From Stagonosporopsis chrysanthemi (Eukaryota; Ascomycota; Dothideomycetes; Pleosporales; Didymellaceae), in NCBI GenBank assembly GCA_022560025.1, contig JAFISE010000074.1:87315-151314 (forward strand): a stretch of DNA of 64,000 bases, read 5' to 3'. Shown in pieces: positions 12,331-22,288 of the stretch. The stretch's first letter is position 1. Every line of letters begins with the position of its first letter. Both the position numbers and the translations under genes were made by a program. A model generated the notes under the pieces. The model was not told the DNA's origin, did not search any database, and saw only the letters and a program-made list of their open reading frames with translations.

Positions 12331-14583
12331 ATGTCTGACGCGCCAGAGCCCATGGAGCTGGACAATGCGCCGCCGCTCGACCAGCTTGGGGACCACCACA
12401 AACACCGCCATGAGGACCACCACGAGCACCGCCATGAGGACCACCACAAACACCGCCATGAGGACCACCACGACCCGTCAAGCGACAACGACGCCCCCGT
12501 CGACCTCATGGTCACGTCGCGCGCCCGCCGCTCCAACGCCGGCAACCGCATGTCGACGCTGCTCGCCAGGCAGGCCGAGGAAGAGCAGTGGGGAGACGAG
12601 TGGGACGAGGTCGCCAACGAAGAGGAATTCAAGGGCGACGACGTGAACGAGGCAGACGACTACAACATGGACTCGTCGTCCTCGGAGGAAGACAACGACG
12701 CACCCGACGACGACGACGCGGGCGAGAAGGAGCTGCGCAAGGCCGAGCGCCGCGAGCGCATCAAGAAGCGCAAGACGGCCACCAACCCCTTCACTGCCCG
12801 CCTGGCCGTCGCGGCCCGCAAGAGAGTCCGCATGGACCCCTCTGCCACAGACTCCACGCCGTCTGCCCCCGCCCGCCCCAAGAAGAAGTCGGAGCGCGCG
12901 TCCTGGATACCCACAGAAGAAGACGGCCCCATCCGGACCTCGTCGCGGCGACAGACGGTGGCAAACAAGGAGAGCACCCTCGCCAAGCTGCAGGAGAAGG
13001 ACAAGCGGCGCGACGACACCCTGGCCATGATGAAGGCAGCCGAGGCCCGCAAGAAAAAGGACGAGCCCAAGCCCCTGACCCAGGCGGAGCGCCTCGCCGA
13101 GGCCGCACGGCAGGAGAGGATCAACAAGAAGACACTGCACAGGTGGCAGGAGGCCGAGGAGGCGCGCGCAGCCGACCGACAGGCCAGGATCGACGCCCTG
13201 AAGAACCGCCAGATCGACGGGCCGTTCATACGATACTACAGCGGGCCGGCCATCTACGTCGACGACAAGCTCAAGTACACCGGGAAGGATGCACCCTCGC
13301 TCGAGCATCTAGAGGAGAAGCTCAACAAGGAGCCTACAGCAGACAGTCAACCAGAGTCCGCTGAGCAGGCAGTCACTGCCGCCGCCGCTCCGCAGACACC
13401 GCACGACGAGAGCACGAGTCAACACCCACCACCCATAAGCTCGCCTGAGATGTTCTCCATTCCCGCATCGCAGTCCACCCAGCAAGACACGCAACTGCCC
13501 TGGGCAGCGGGCTCGCAAGCAGCCAACGGCGACGTCTTCATGGGGGGCGATATCTTCATGGGCTCCTCACATGGCATAGCCTCCTACAATAATAACAGCA
13601 CAAACAATACTACCACCACCACCACCACCACCACCACCACCACCACCAACAGCAACGGCGTGGTGTTTGCGCCCCCACAAAACCAAGACTCCTTCCTCTT
13701 CGGCATCGACCAGTACACCGGGCCCCAGCCGCAGCAAAACGCCCCCTCCGACCTCCCTCCAAACCCTTTCTCGCAGCAATCCTTCCCCGCATACACCGCC
13801 TCTTCCCAGCCCTCCCCCCTCCTCCCCCAAAGCACCACCACCGGCCCTGCATCCCTGCTCTCGCAATTCCAACGCCCGGCCCTCCCCCCCCAGCCCCCGC
13901 GCCGCAAAACCATCCGCCGCGCCATGCGCAACCTCCTCATCCTCTCCGCCTTCCCCGACCTCGACACGCCCTCGTCCTCGTCCTCCACAGCCCCCACCAC
14001 AAGCCGCGCCCGCACCGCCGCCTCGCAGCTCAAAGACCGCGACCGCGCCGCCCTCACCACCCTCTCCCGCACGCTCTTCGGCTGGTCCCCCCGCGACGCC
14101 GCCGCCTTCGTCTCCACCATGCTCGCCGGCGCCCAGGCCCGCTCCCAGCGCGCCCAGGCCGCCCACACCGCCTCCCTCAAGCCCCCGAAGCCGCTCTGCG
14201 CCGTCACAAACGCCGTCGCCCGCTACCGCGACCCGGAGACGGGCATTGCGTATCGCGACGCCCGCGCGTTTGGCGTCCTGAGGGGCGTCGTGGGCGGCGG
14301 CTTTGTGTGGGCGGGCGAGCTGGGGTGTTATGTCGGCGGTCGCGCGAAGCCGCTGCAGAAGATGGGCGGCAAGGGGTTTTTGGGCATGCCGCCTGCGGCT
14401 GGAGTGCCAAGACGGTTTTTGGAGATGAGCGCGAGGAATGGGACGGTGGTGGCGGGTGTGGCGGGTGGGGGTAAGGCGGACCCGATGGCTGGTGGTGCTG
14501 GTGCGGGTGCTGGGGTGTCGACACCTGCGGTTGTGGCTGCGCCTGCGGCTACTCCTGCTCCTGGACCTGCCCACGCTGCGTGA
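12331..14583 (+). CDS. vps72: SWR1 complex subunit Vps72/YL1 (Swc2 type)
   Basis: Nuclear histone-binding subunit that recognises H2A.Z-H2B for deposition by the SWR1 remodeller. Single exon, 750 residues. The YL1 N-terminal domain is visible: RSNAGNRM, then an acidic H2A.Z-binding stretch (WGDEWDEVANEEEF, EADDYNMDSS, EEDNDAPDDDD), then a basic KERRERIKKR-like segment. QGPFIRY-type conservation appears as IDGPFIRYYSGP at about residues 295-306. The C-terminal YL1_C domain starts at PLCAVTNAVARYRDPETG (about 615) and continues through AYRDARAFGVLR. Odd features are an N-terminal run of three DHH(K/E)HRHE repeats right before the YL1 domain, and a poly-Thr run of about 13 residues in the linker. 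The tail after YL1_C is Gly/Ala/Pro-rich and probably disordered. Confidence 0.93.
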   Translation: MSDAPEPMELDNAPPLDQLGDHHKHRHEDHHEHRHEDHHKHRHEDHHDPSSDNDAPVDLMVTSRARRSNAGNRMSTLLARQAEEEQWGDEWDEVANEEEFKGDDVNEADDYNMDSSSSEEDNDAPDDDDAGEKELRKAERRERIKKRKTATNPFTARLAVAARKRVRMDPSATDSTPSAPARPKKKSERASWIPTEEDGPIRTSSRRQTVANKESTLAKLQEKDKRRDDTLAMMKAAEARKKKDEPKPLTQAERLAEAARQERINKKTLHRWQEAEEARAADRQARIDALKNRQIDGPFIRYYSGPAIYVDDKLKYTGKDAPSLEHLEEKLNKEPTADSQPESAEQAVTAAAAPQTPHDESTSQHPPPISSPEMFSIPASQSTQQDTQLPWAAGSQAANGDVFMGGDIFMGSSHGIASYNNNSTNNTTTTTTTTTTTTTNSNGVVFAPPQNQDSFLFGIDQYTGPQPQQNAPSDLPPNPFSQQSFPAYTASSQPSPLLPQSTTTGPASLLSQFQRPALPPQPPRRKTIRRAMRNLLILSAFPDLDTPSSSSSTAPTTSRARTAASQLKDRDRAALTTLSRTLFGWSPRDAAAFVSTMLAGAQARSQRAQAAHTASLKPPKPLCAVTNAVARYRDPETGIAYRDARAFGVLRGVVGGGFVWAGELGCYVGGRAKPLQKMGGKGFLGMPPAAGVPRRFLEMSARNGTVVAGVAGGGKADPMAGGAGAGAGVSTPAVVAAPAATPAPGPAHAA
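12391..12471 (+). repeat. 24-bp minisatellite coding a His-rich repeat in Vps72
   Basis: Three copies of a 24-base unit plus a 9-base partial copy, coding DHHKHRHE, DHHEHRHE and DHHKHRHE. The copies are almost identical at DNA level, which indicates recent expansion. The repeat keeps the reading frame. Confidence 0.92.
13612..13650 (+). repeat. ACC trinucleotide repeat coding poly-Thr in Vps72
   Basis: About 13 ACC triplets in a row code consecutive threonines in the disordered linker between the YL1 N- and C-terminal domains. Confidence 0.9.
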
Positions 14584-14908
14584 GCTACCCTCCGCGTCCC
14601 CCGTATACCGACACATCCTGTACAAACATACCCTGTATAACAGCCTCAACCATATCCAGACACGAGAACACGATTAGCATAGACCTAATAGACCCTCAAT
14701 ACACCATACCAGAGTAACAGTACAAGGTATATGGTAGCTGTCCAATTGTGAGGCTCCTATAGAGCTCGAGACACAACGACCCATGGTTCAGCACGAAGGA
14801 TAGTCTCGATGATAAAAACCTGCTCCAGGGGCAATTTTAATATCTCTGGATATCCCCTCAATTTCTTTTCATCCGCTCGACCTTTTCCTAGGCATCCGTC
14901 ACCACAGA
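14584..14908. other. Intergenic region after vps72
   Basis: 325 bases with no gene signal. It holds the vps72 3' flank and a short A/T-rich stretch (GATATCCCCTCAATTTCTTTT) before the next start codon. Confidence 0.6.
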
Positions 14909-16126
14909 ATGTTGGAGACGGACATCACACCGCCGCGATATACGCGTTTTAGCTCCGCAAGGCATCCCCACATGCATGCAGTCCTCGAGGATACACTCAC
15001 CGCTTACAGTACGAGGACTCTAGCATCGCTCCATCCGGACGCAAAGTGTGAAGACCTTGCATGTCGACGACAACAAGAGCGCAACCGTTACGAGCGAGCG
15101 CGCTTCCTATACGAGAACTATGACAAAGAGATCCCCGGCAGTCTCATCTGCTACAACTGCGGTGTCTTCCATCCGCGCGTCCTGCCTGGGAAGCAGAATC
15201 TGTCCACCTACCCGGTTCACTGCAAAGCTTCAAGAAGGCCCAAATCATTCAAGGACTTCCTCCAACATCGCACCGAATTCTCCGTGGTCATAATATTCTG
15301 CATCTACGTACCCTGGCTGCAGGTGCACCAGACAGCCCGGTCTCTCCGCCACGGCCCACAGTACGGCGCCGTCACGCTGAACTACCACCAAGCATACCGC
15401 AACGGTCTGGGCATCCGATGCTTCTGGCAAACCGCCTCGAAAGCGCTCCTAGTCGACGATCGCCTGCTCGTCCGCGCCCAGCACTTCTCGCCCATCGGCA
15501 CCGCCATCGAATCAACACCAACACGCCTGATAGACCAACGCGCCGATCTCATCTGCCCCCACTCGCGCTCCACGTTGCTGTACGCGAGCCAGCGCGCCAA
15601 CGACATCGTGGAAGCGTGCCGCCTCTTCTGCCGCGCCCACGCAGCAGCTTCTTCCCTTCCCCCCAACAAGACACCAGCCACTAGCGAGACGAGCATGCTT
15701 CACGGCTTCCTTCACAGTCGCTACCGCTGCCCGCGCTGCCCGACCGAGTACGTCATCGAGATCCTCCCGCGCGCCTGCTTCGCCGGCGCTCACATGATAG
15801 GCCGCACGGTGCGACGGCGCCGCGAATACGTGCTGTGCCTGTCGCAGTATCTCGACTTGGGGGCGTGCAACACACCGGACGAGCGCGAGTGGAGGGCGCT
15901 TTCTACGTGGCCGGCAGAGCGGCCGGAGGGGGATTGGGGGCCTGTGGGGCAGCGCGGGGCAAAGGGCGATGATGAGGCTCCGGTGGATTTGTTGTCGGGG
16001 ATGGAGCGTATTTCTGTGCGATTTGAGAGGGCGCTGAGGGCGCTGGGAGAGCCTGTCGGTTACTTGACTGGAAGGAAGACACTGCCGCAAGCGCTTGGCG
16101 GTTTCGTGCGAATGGAAGGCATGTAG
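14909..16126 (+). CDS. Conserved fungal protein of unknown function with Cys pairs
   Basis: Single-exon frame of 405 residues. It is not recognised by name. Visible features are a CxxC in ICYNCGVFHPR (about residue 80), which resembles the short Cys-His motif found after the F-box-like segment in many uncharacterised fungal proteins, and a second C-x2-C in YRCPRCPTEYVIE (about 273). After the first motif there is a segment resembling the usual 'hydrophobic strand, then R-x-GP-x-YG' block (SLRHGPQYG). No signal peptide or membrane segment is seen. The 3' end is GC-rich like the upstream neighbour. Ordinary codon use and length support a real gene; the function is unknown. Confidence 0.65.
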   Translation: MLETDITPPRYTRFSSARHPHMHAVLEDTLTAYSTRTLASLHPDAKCEDLACRRQQERNRYERARFLYENYDKEIPGSLICYNCGVFHPRVLPGKQNLSTYPVHCKASRRPKSFKDFLQHRTEFSVVIIFCIYVPWLQVHQTARSLRHGPQYGAVTLNYHQAYRNGLGIRCFWQTASKALLVDDRLLVRAQHFSPIGTAIESTPTRLIDQRADLICPHSRSTLLYASQRANDIVEACRLFCRAHAAASSLPPNKTPATSETSMLHGFLHSRYRCPRCPTEYVIEILPRACFAGAHMIGRTVRRRREYVLCLSQYLDLGACNTPDEREWRALSTWPAERPEGDWGPVGQRGAKGDDEAPVDLLSGMERISVRFERALRALGEPVGYLTGRKTLPQALGGFVRMEGM

Positions 16127-16460
16127 TCGGCAGCATGACAAAGTGGCACATTGACAAGTCTCTTAGCAAGTATGTGGACACAGCTTGCAGTATACATACC
16201 TGCTGCTTGATCTCAATTGCTCACGCCACACCTTCTGTCTTCAGACGAGAGTAAAAAAAAACCCATGGTAGTTGTCGAACCAAGTTTGAATGAAACAGTG
16301 CCAGATAATTAGCTTAATGCAGATGAAGGCGCCTACTGATATTTTGGTTCATTTACACAGATACATACCCAAGGAACGAGTTCCCAGCACAAAAAACAGA
16401 AATTTCAGCTGACTTTGATTAAGCAAAGAATTAAGCAGTACACATAGCGCAGCAAAAAAG

Positions 16461-16579
16461 ACATACAACAGCGGGTATTCGCTAGTGGTCACCCACCTAA
16501 CTACTAATCCGCCGGTACGTTGCTTAAATAGGGCTGAGCGAACGGGAAGCCTTGTTTTCAACGTCCTATGGTCGTATGT
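16461..16579 (-). rRNA. 5S ribosomal RNA gene, copy A (119 nt)
   Basis: Recognised from the ascomycete 5S sequence: the 5' end reads ACATACGACCATAG, the middle has GGCTTCCCGTTCGCTCAGCC, the internal control region has TTAGTAGTTAGGTGGGTGACC, and the 3' end GCTGTTGTATGT pairs with the 5' end to form helix I. A TATAAA box starts exactly at -29 (16608), the spacing known from Neurospora 5S genes, and a T6 run follows at 16454-16459 as a pol III terminator. The copy is identical over all 119 nt to copy C at 27985. It looks functional. Confidence 0.95.
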
Positions 16580-16602
16580 GGAAATTTTGTTGCGGTTTGT
16601 AT

Positions 16603-16610
16603 TTTATATA
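16603..16610 (-). promoter_or_regulatory. TATA box of 5S rRNA copy A
   Basis: TATATAAA on the minus strand, with TATAAA beginning 29 bases upstream of the first 5S nucleotide. Copies B and C have TATAAT and TATTAA at -29 and -28, so the position is conserved while the flanks are otherwise unrelated. Confidence 0.75.
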
Positions 16611-17167
16611 GATTTAATCTGTGAGCACAGAGAACATCGGGGGCGAGGATCCGGAAAAGGTGTTGTTGTTTTCATGTTCGTTGTATGGCAACGTGTGATT
16701 TGGGAGCGCAAGCAATTAGTTGGAGATGATTGGCATGTGTTGATGGTCTGTGAGATCGATGAAGGACTATCGGGTTACCGGCAAGATGTACGAACCCCTG
16801 ACCTGATACACTTGTTTCAGAGCGGCTTTTGATTGGCTGATCACTACCAGCAACCAATCAGCGCACTCTGCTGCTACCAGTCGCAATGTAACACAGGTAA
16901 TCCAAAATCCAACCATAAGCGGCGCAGCACGAGCGCACCATCCTACGTGCTCAACCGAATCAAGTCTCATTGGCATGGTTGTCAAACAGTCTAATTGTTT
17001 TTGCCCGCCCCCACACAGCACTCTCAACCCCGCCTGATCCTGCAGAGCTCAACAAGGCTGAAACCACGAGGCTGAATGTTGCGAATCAACATATGAGTGC
17101 GGCACCCATTCTTGAAAATGGGGGGTCTTTGTTGTATCCTTCTTCTCTTGTCTCAAATCCTTTAGCA

Positions 17168-19919
17168 ATGAGTTTTCAGCAATACAGACCCGTCGATGCG
17201 CCGAGCAACGAAGGCTGGGAGTTTGAAGAATACGGATCATCTTATCGGTAGGTTGTTGTTGTTTGCCCAAAGGCTTATGTGTACTAAATTGCAGACCAGA
17301 CCTCCGGGCCTCCATGCAAACCATGCTGCTACTCATCTGATGTCTGAACACGAAGCTGATGACCCATCTACTTATCATCACAATTACGAAGCTACAGCTC
17401 CAGACAACATTCAGTGTGTAACTCTCTTACTAGTCTATTGTCTTTGCGCTAAAGCTTCCAGACCGCCTATGCAGCATACGAACCTTTCCGCTACTAATCT
17501 TACCTCCCTGCACGATTCTAATCCTAACCACTACCACGAAGAAGAAAACTTAGTGCCTCGTCTAGATGGCCGGCGTATGCGGCGATATATCTTTCGTACA
17601 ATTGTTGGGGTCTTCGGCCCGATTGTTGTGCTATGTTATCTCATCTTCATCTGGCAGCTGTACCTCGTCCCTATCAATCCAGACTCTTCAGTATCATTTG
17701 GGCCACCAGGCGCAAAATGGATATTCTACAGCTGGTTTGTTGCTGGTATTATTGGACTCAGCTTGAGTCTCTACGGGCTAGCTGGTGCGGAGGCTGGCAT
17801 GTTAATGGAGCCCTTCTGGCGAGTGGACGACGCCATGGGCCTTATGCTGCACGCAGACAACACCTGGTCCGGCCCTAGTGGATGGATAAAAGTGATAAGA
17901 TGGTCTGTTCAGTTGCGTAGCAGCAGGAGACGAAGCAGACGCCCCGGCCGGCTTTGGTTCATTCTTGCACTTCCCAGTGTGGTCATATTTACGGCTTGGC
18001 CATTGTCTGGTCTCTGCCTGGAAATGACTGATGGGTTCATGCGAAGCTCTTATGTAGCTGCAACGACAGTCACCGGGTTCGTGTACTCCGACTTCAACGT
18101 CACTCCCAAAGGTCGACGTCCTTCCAAAGAGCCGTCTTTTGATACCCGTGTACGTGGTTTTGGTGCTGTGTATACACCCAAGGGCTTCGATCGATCCAAG
18201 ACAAATTTCCTCAAGGACGTCCCAGTGGTTCTGCCAAATGATGAGGGGGTGGAACAGATCTTCTTGACTGCACAGGGTGAGGCACCCATTGAGGGCAAGG
18301 CATGGGGCTTGCAGCTTCATTACGAATGTAGTATTGTTGACAAGCTTTCGGACATGCGGCTTCTAAAGGAACGCAAGTCTGCCATGGAAGTTTGGGGAAC
18401 GAGAGATGTTCTGACTGAATTTTCAAGACCGGATCAAGGAATGACCTGGGAAGAACCGCTACCAGAGGTACCAGCTCCAACACCTACCGAAACCGAGCCT
18501 GACTATCCATTGGGCGAAACAGTCCCTTTGTCAATTCCTCAGACAGTGGTTGACTTTACAGCGACTAAATCAGTGGGCGTAGAAACCACGCAAACCGCGG
18601 CCGGCTTCCCGATGATGGAGACTCTTGGGGAAAGAGCCTTTTCCATGGAGCTTCCTGAACCTACCTCTCTCACTTTCAACTACGACGACGAGAGTCGATT
18701 GAGATACAACCACTACCGGATCAACAGTAACACTACATTGGTGGAGGTTCGCAAAGAGCCTCAGGGTCAGAGAAATGGTTTGTGGGATGTAAAGGACAAC
18801 AAATGGTCTTTGAACATGGATGCGGTCTTGGAAACAGCATATGAGACTTTGCTCATGCCTAACACCCAACTGGTCGAAAGTCCATGTTTCAACTTGGATC
18901 GACGGAGCGAAAACTCTCCTACGGGATACTGCTACTATCACGTGGATCATGATCTAGCGCAAAACAATTCCAAAATGGAGCAACGGAGAGTGTTTGATGT
19001 ACTCCTCTGGCAAGGCCTTGGTGCACAGACCAACGCGGATTTCAATGCGAGCTTGTACAACTCCACCCTTGACCACGTCATCGCTGATCTAGAAGGAGAA
19101 TACAATTCTGGCTCTTTTGGTCCTCTCAAGGCAATTGGGGTAACATGTACCTCAAGCAGTAGTGTCGGCACCGCAGATATTGACGGAGTACATTCTACGT
19201 ACTCGAACTTCGTGCGGAGCGATACTCCGATACCCGCACGTAGAGGGGAATGCGCGAGACAATTTGGAGCAGAGACGCTTGCATGTACTCTCAGAATACA
19301 GGAACGGGACTGGCTGAGATGGCTGTTCGACTCTGTTGCCGCACCGCTGCCTATAGACGAGTTTTCTCTGAGCAATCCCGAACTCATCAACATGGGACAG
19401 CGAGCGAATACCCAACTTGCGTACTTGCAGGCTGCCCAATTACGCCAAAGTATGCTGCAAACCTTCTCATCCTATGCAATAACTCTCATGTACAACAACG
19501 GCCGAGACTTCGTAGGACCAGACGGCGGACGTCTTAGAAAAGAGAATGGAAACGTCACGGCTTTTATTCCCGGGACCGTCATCACAGACAACGTTATACC
19601 AGCCAGTGTTCCCATTGCTCTGTTTAGCCTTTGGGCAGTCATCAGTTCAGGCTTGTGCCTTTTCTATGGCTTTCGACGACGATGGACCGCAATTCTTGAT
19701 GGTCACACAGTCTTCCGGTTGGGTGTGGAGTTGAGGGACCTCTACAAGACGAAACTCCAGCAATACTCCACGTTGGCAGAGATTGAAGAGTGTACTGCTC
19801 TACACGAGATTCCTGGATTTGTGGGCGATGTCAACCATAGCAGTCCAGAGGGAAAGATAGGATTGGTCGACGGGCGAATGGTTGAAGTGTATGCCAGGAA
19901 GAAGAAGTTCTACCAGTGA
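17168..19919 (+). CDS. Uncharacterised multi-pass membrane protein with large extracytoplasmic domain
   Basis: Three exons, 17168-17247, 17300-17413 and 17462-19919, give 883 residues; both introns are phase 2 and end at CCAG before ACC. The start MSFQQYRPVD is preferred; an in-frame ATG lies 75 bases upstream. Membrane segments are seen near residues 80-105 (VGVFGPIVVLCYLIFIW), 125-150, about 205-225, and one near the C-terminus (SVPIALFSLWAVISSGLCLF), with a domain of about 550 residues rich in N-x-S/T sites between them. The layout resembles fungal DUF3433-type proteins, but this is not firm. Exon 2 and the start of exon 3 encode similar peptides (see findings). The second intron has 48 nt and no stop codon, so it could also be retained. 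Function unknown. Confidence 0.75.
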
Positions 19920-21361
19920 TGGCCCGTATGTGAAAGATGTTTTGCGGCAAGCAATGTGTGGTGAGCATTATATGGCGAGCACGATGATTAGGGCTGGTTC
20001 TATGGTATAAATTCGCCGTCTCAAGTAAACTTATCGGTCTTGTCGTATCCCTCCGTTCTCATTAATTGATCCTAAGTTTCTCCTCACTTGTGGTTCTCCA
20101 ATTGGGTATCAGCTCCGCGCTTCACTCGTTACAAATATCGACATTCGCATTGAGCGGCCGATCAGCTTTACACCATAGACTCCCCACCGCAGGGCGTTGT
20201 ACAATGTCTTCCTGTGAAAGGACTTAATTATGAGCCTTTTCACCATGCTCGACGAATACATCATGATCTTCCCACGTCAATCATCAATATCAGTAGGTCA
20301 ACTCAGGTGCACCCTACGTCCTTGAGATCCTTTGGTGTCCAAAACGACATGAGAGGATACCGAACTTCTCTTTGGGATCAAACGTGCTTCTAATGTCTAA
20401 AGTGCTATTACATCTTCCTTTGCTCATAATTGTTATAGTCTAATTATTGTGCTCCTGATCTACAAAGATCTTGAACTATAGGGTTGCGCTTGTAGCATCA
20501 ATTAGAGAAATCTATAATGATATCTTTTCTGGGTTGACTCGACAAAGTAGATTGTCAGTGGAGTGATCAGGTGGAGAAAGGGCTATACATACACGGTCTA
20601 CTAACACTATTTCTGTTGTTGATCGACCGCAATGGTAACAGCCTGGCTGATGTGTATACATCATTGTTCTTGTCTAGCTGATCATTGCTTCCTTCACTGT
20701 TCCTGAACAACACGCCTTTTCATTTTTTCCGGTACCAACTATGCCGCTTTTGAGTAATTTAGTCGATGCAAGCTAGCCACAAAATTGCAGCTGGTGCCGG
20801 AAACCAATCGTTTCTCATGAGAAGGACGTCTCAGCCTCGACCTGCAATTCGACCTCTAGACCTGCGCCTCTCAAATACTTGCTATTTGAGAGGCGCAGAT
20901 GGTGATGCTCCGCTAGTCGCTCAGCACTATTCTGTGCTTCGCCTCACTTGATATCATCATCCAGACCGCCCACGCTCGCTATCGTGAGTCTAATCATTCC
21001 TCCAGGATTAAGGCCTTTCGTCGCTCTTGGCAATTTCCTTATCCACGATTTCGATATGGCTGCACTCAACCATATGCAAAACTGAAAGCGGAGAGACAAA
21101 AGCAGCTTAAGAAAATGAAGTCTAGAGACGCTTTGAGACCTAAGATTGTTAAAGAGACAGACAGAAACATTAAAGATGCAGACAGGGAAAAACGCACAAA
21201 AGGAAGAGGTAGAAAAGTTAGTTACAAAATTTTGCAACAATCTTAGGCCTAATTATTGCAGTAACTGTGCACTTTACCCTCCTGTTAGCTAGAGTATTAA
21301 TAAGTGCGTAGAGATCTAAGTGTGTTGTTGTTAAGAGAAGCAAAAAAAGAATCTAGTCAAA
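19920..21361. other. A/T-rich intergenic region with a perfect hairpin and a lysine-rich coding remnant
   Basis: No intact gene. A perfect 16-bp inverted repeat lies at 20862-20898. From about 21000 to 21245 one plus-strand frame is open without an early ATG and is rich in Lys, Arg and Gln (ending KGRGRKVSYKILQQS), which could be the end of a decayed transposon protein; no family motif confirms it. Confidence 0.5.
20862..20898. repeat. Perfect 16-bp inverted repeat with 5-base loop
   Basis: CTGCGCCTCTCAAATA is followed by CTTGC and then its exact reverse complement. The arms are 16 of 16 paired. It lies in A/T-rich DNA far from annotated genes. Origin unknown; a small transposon footprint or a structured RNA are possible. 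Confidence 0.95.
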
Positions 21362-21763
21362 ACATACTACAGCGGGCATTTGCTAGTAGTCACCTACCTA
21401 ACTACTAATCCGCCGGTACGTTGCTTAAATAGTGTATCGACACAGGATGCTAGAGGGGTCCGAATCGCATAGGTATCCGCTACGAGGTGTATGGGAGCAC
21501 TGGGATAAACTGCAGGACTAGATCTCTATTCCTATAGGTCTTGTACGAAAGGATACTTCAAAACTATCTATCTGAACTCTGTAGAGACTTCCCCTCTTAT
21601 ACCTAGGAGCTCGGGGAAGACTGTACCGAGGAGCAGTTGGAAAACGGATCTGAGTCGGGTAGTTGTCGGGTAGTGAAAGGTGGGCTTGAAGAACTGGGCT
21701 TGTTCTTACAAATAGGGCTGAGCGAACGGGAAGCCTTGTTTTCAACGTCCTATGGTCGTGTGT
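21362..21763 (-). pseudogene. 5S rRNA copy B, split by a solo LTR
   Basis: The 402-base interval equals a 119-nt 5S gene plus a 278-nt insert plus a 5-nt target duplication. The break falls after 5S nucleotide 53 (CTATT duplicated on the minus strand), inside the transcribed region. Six further changes from copies A and C are present, several of them C-to-T or G-to-A and some in the internal control region. A TATAAT box remains at -29 (21787-21792). The first T run after the 3' end is only four long. It cannot give a normal 5S rRNA. Confidence 0.93.
21433..21710 (-). mobile_element. Solo LTR of an LTR retrotransposon (278 bp) with 5-bp target duplication
   Basis: The insert starts TGTATCGACA and ends TTCTTACA, so it has TG..CA ends of the TGT..ACA form. 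It is flanked on both sides by AATAG (21428-21432 and 21711-21715), a 5-bp target site duplication typical of Ty1/copia and Ty3 elements. Read on the minus strand it has a TATAAGAGGGGAAG promoter-like core near the middle. No gag or pol sequence remains, so it is a solo LTR left by LTR-LTR recombination. The superfamily cannot be set from the LTR alone. Confidence 0.88.
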
Positions 21764-22171
21764 GGGACTAATGCTGTGCAGTAAAAATTATATTGCCATA
21801 TTAACTTAGTGCAGGGAATAGTAGGCAGAGATGAGGTGCACCGTCATGTATGAAAAAGGCTACCTGGGAGAATGATGCTGGTGTCGAAATGGGGGGGGGG
21901 GTTTAATGTAGATGTAGACGTAGAGAAGTTGCTAGACCGCGGTTACAAGAATACGAGCCCCCATCTTTGGTCCCCGATTCACGAGTGCAGTCCAACGTTG
22001 CGAGAGGCGTTAGTGCTGATACTACTTTGTCTTGAGATTGGAGTATTATGTTAGGTTTAGTAGGAACGAGGAACGAAGAGCGGGGGGGGGGGGGGGGGGG
22101 GGGGGGAAGATGGCGTTTTGGCGCTTGGTTTGCACTAGAAGGGGGATGTAAGAAGAAGGTTATAATGCTGT

Positions 22172-22181
22172 NNNNNNNNNN
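22172..22181. other. Assembly gap (10 N)
   Basis: Ten N bases. Ten may be a placeholder length, so the true distance is unknown. Both flanks are G-rich. Confidence 0.99.
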
Positions 22182-22231
22182 GTGGGTGGGGGGGGGGGGT
22201 GGGGCTGTGCGGCGGAGGGGGGTTGGAGGGT

Positions 22232-22287
<56 letters not shown>
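22232..22287 (+). repeat. Uninterrupted poly-G tract (56 bases)
   Basis: A pure G run directly after a gap-flanking G/T-rich stretch. It could be a real G-tract that stopped the assembly, or a sequencing artefact. Confidence 0.9.

Positions 22288-22288
<1 letters not shown>

Larger units (their letters stand above)
16127..17167. other. Intergenic region holding the first 5S rRNA gene
   Basis: Apart from the 5S gene at 16461-16579 no gene is seen. The sequence is more A/T-rich than the preceding block. Apparent protein frames across the 5S gene (starting MKTRLPVRSALF) are rRNA read as protein. Confidence 0.6.

Noticed and set aside
13567..14649. A 360-residue minus-strand frame opposite vps72
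   Set aside because: It is antisense to the YL1_C domain and linker, with a composition typical of the complement of GC-rich codons.
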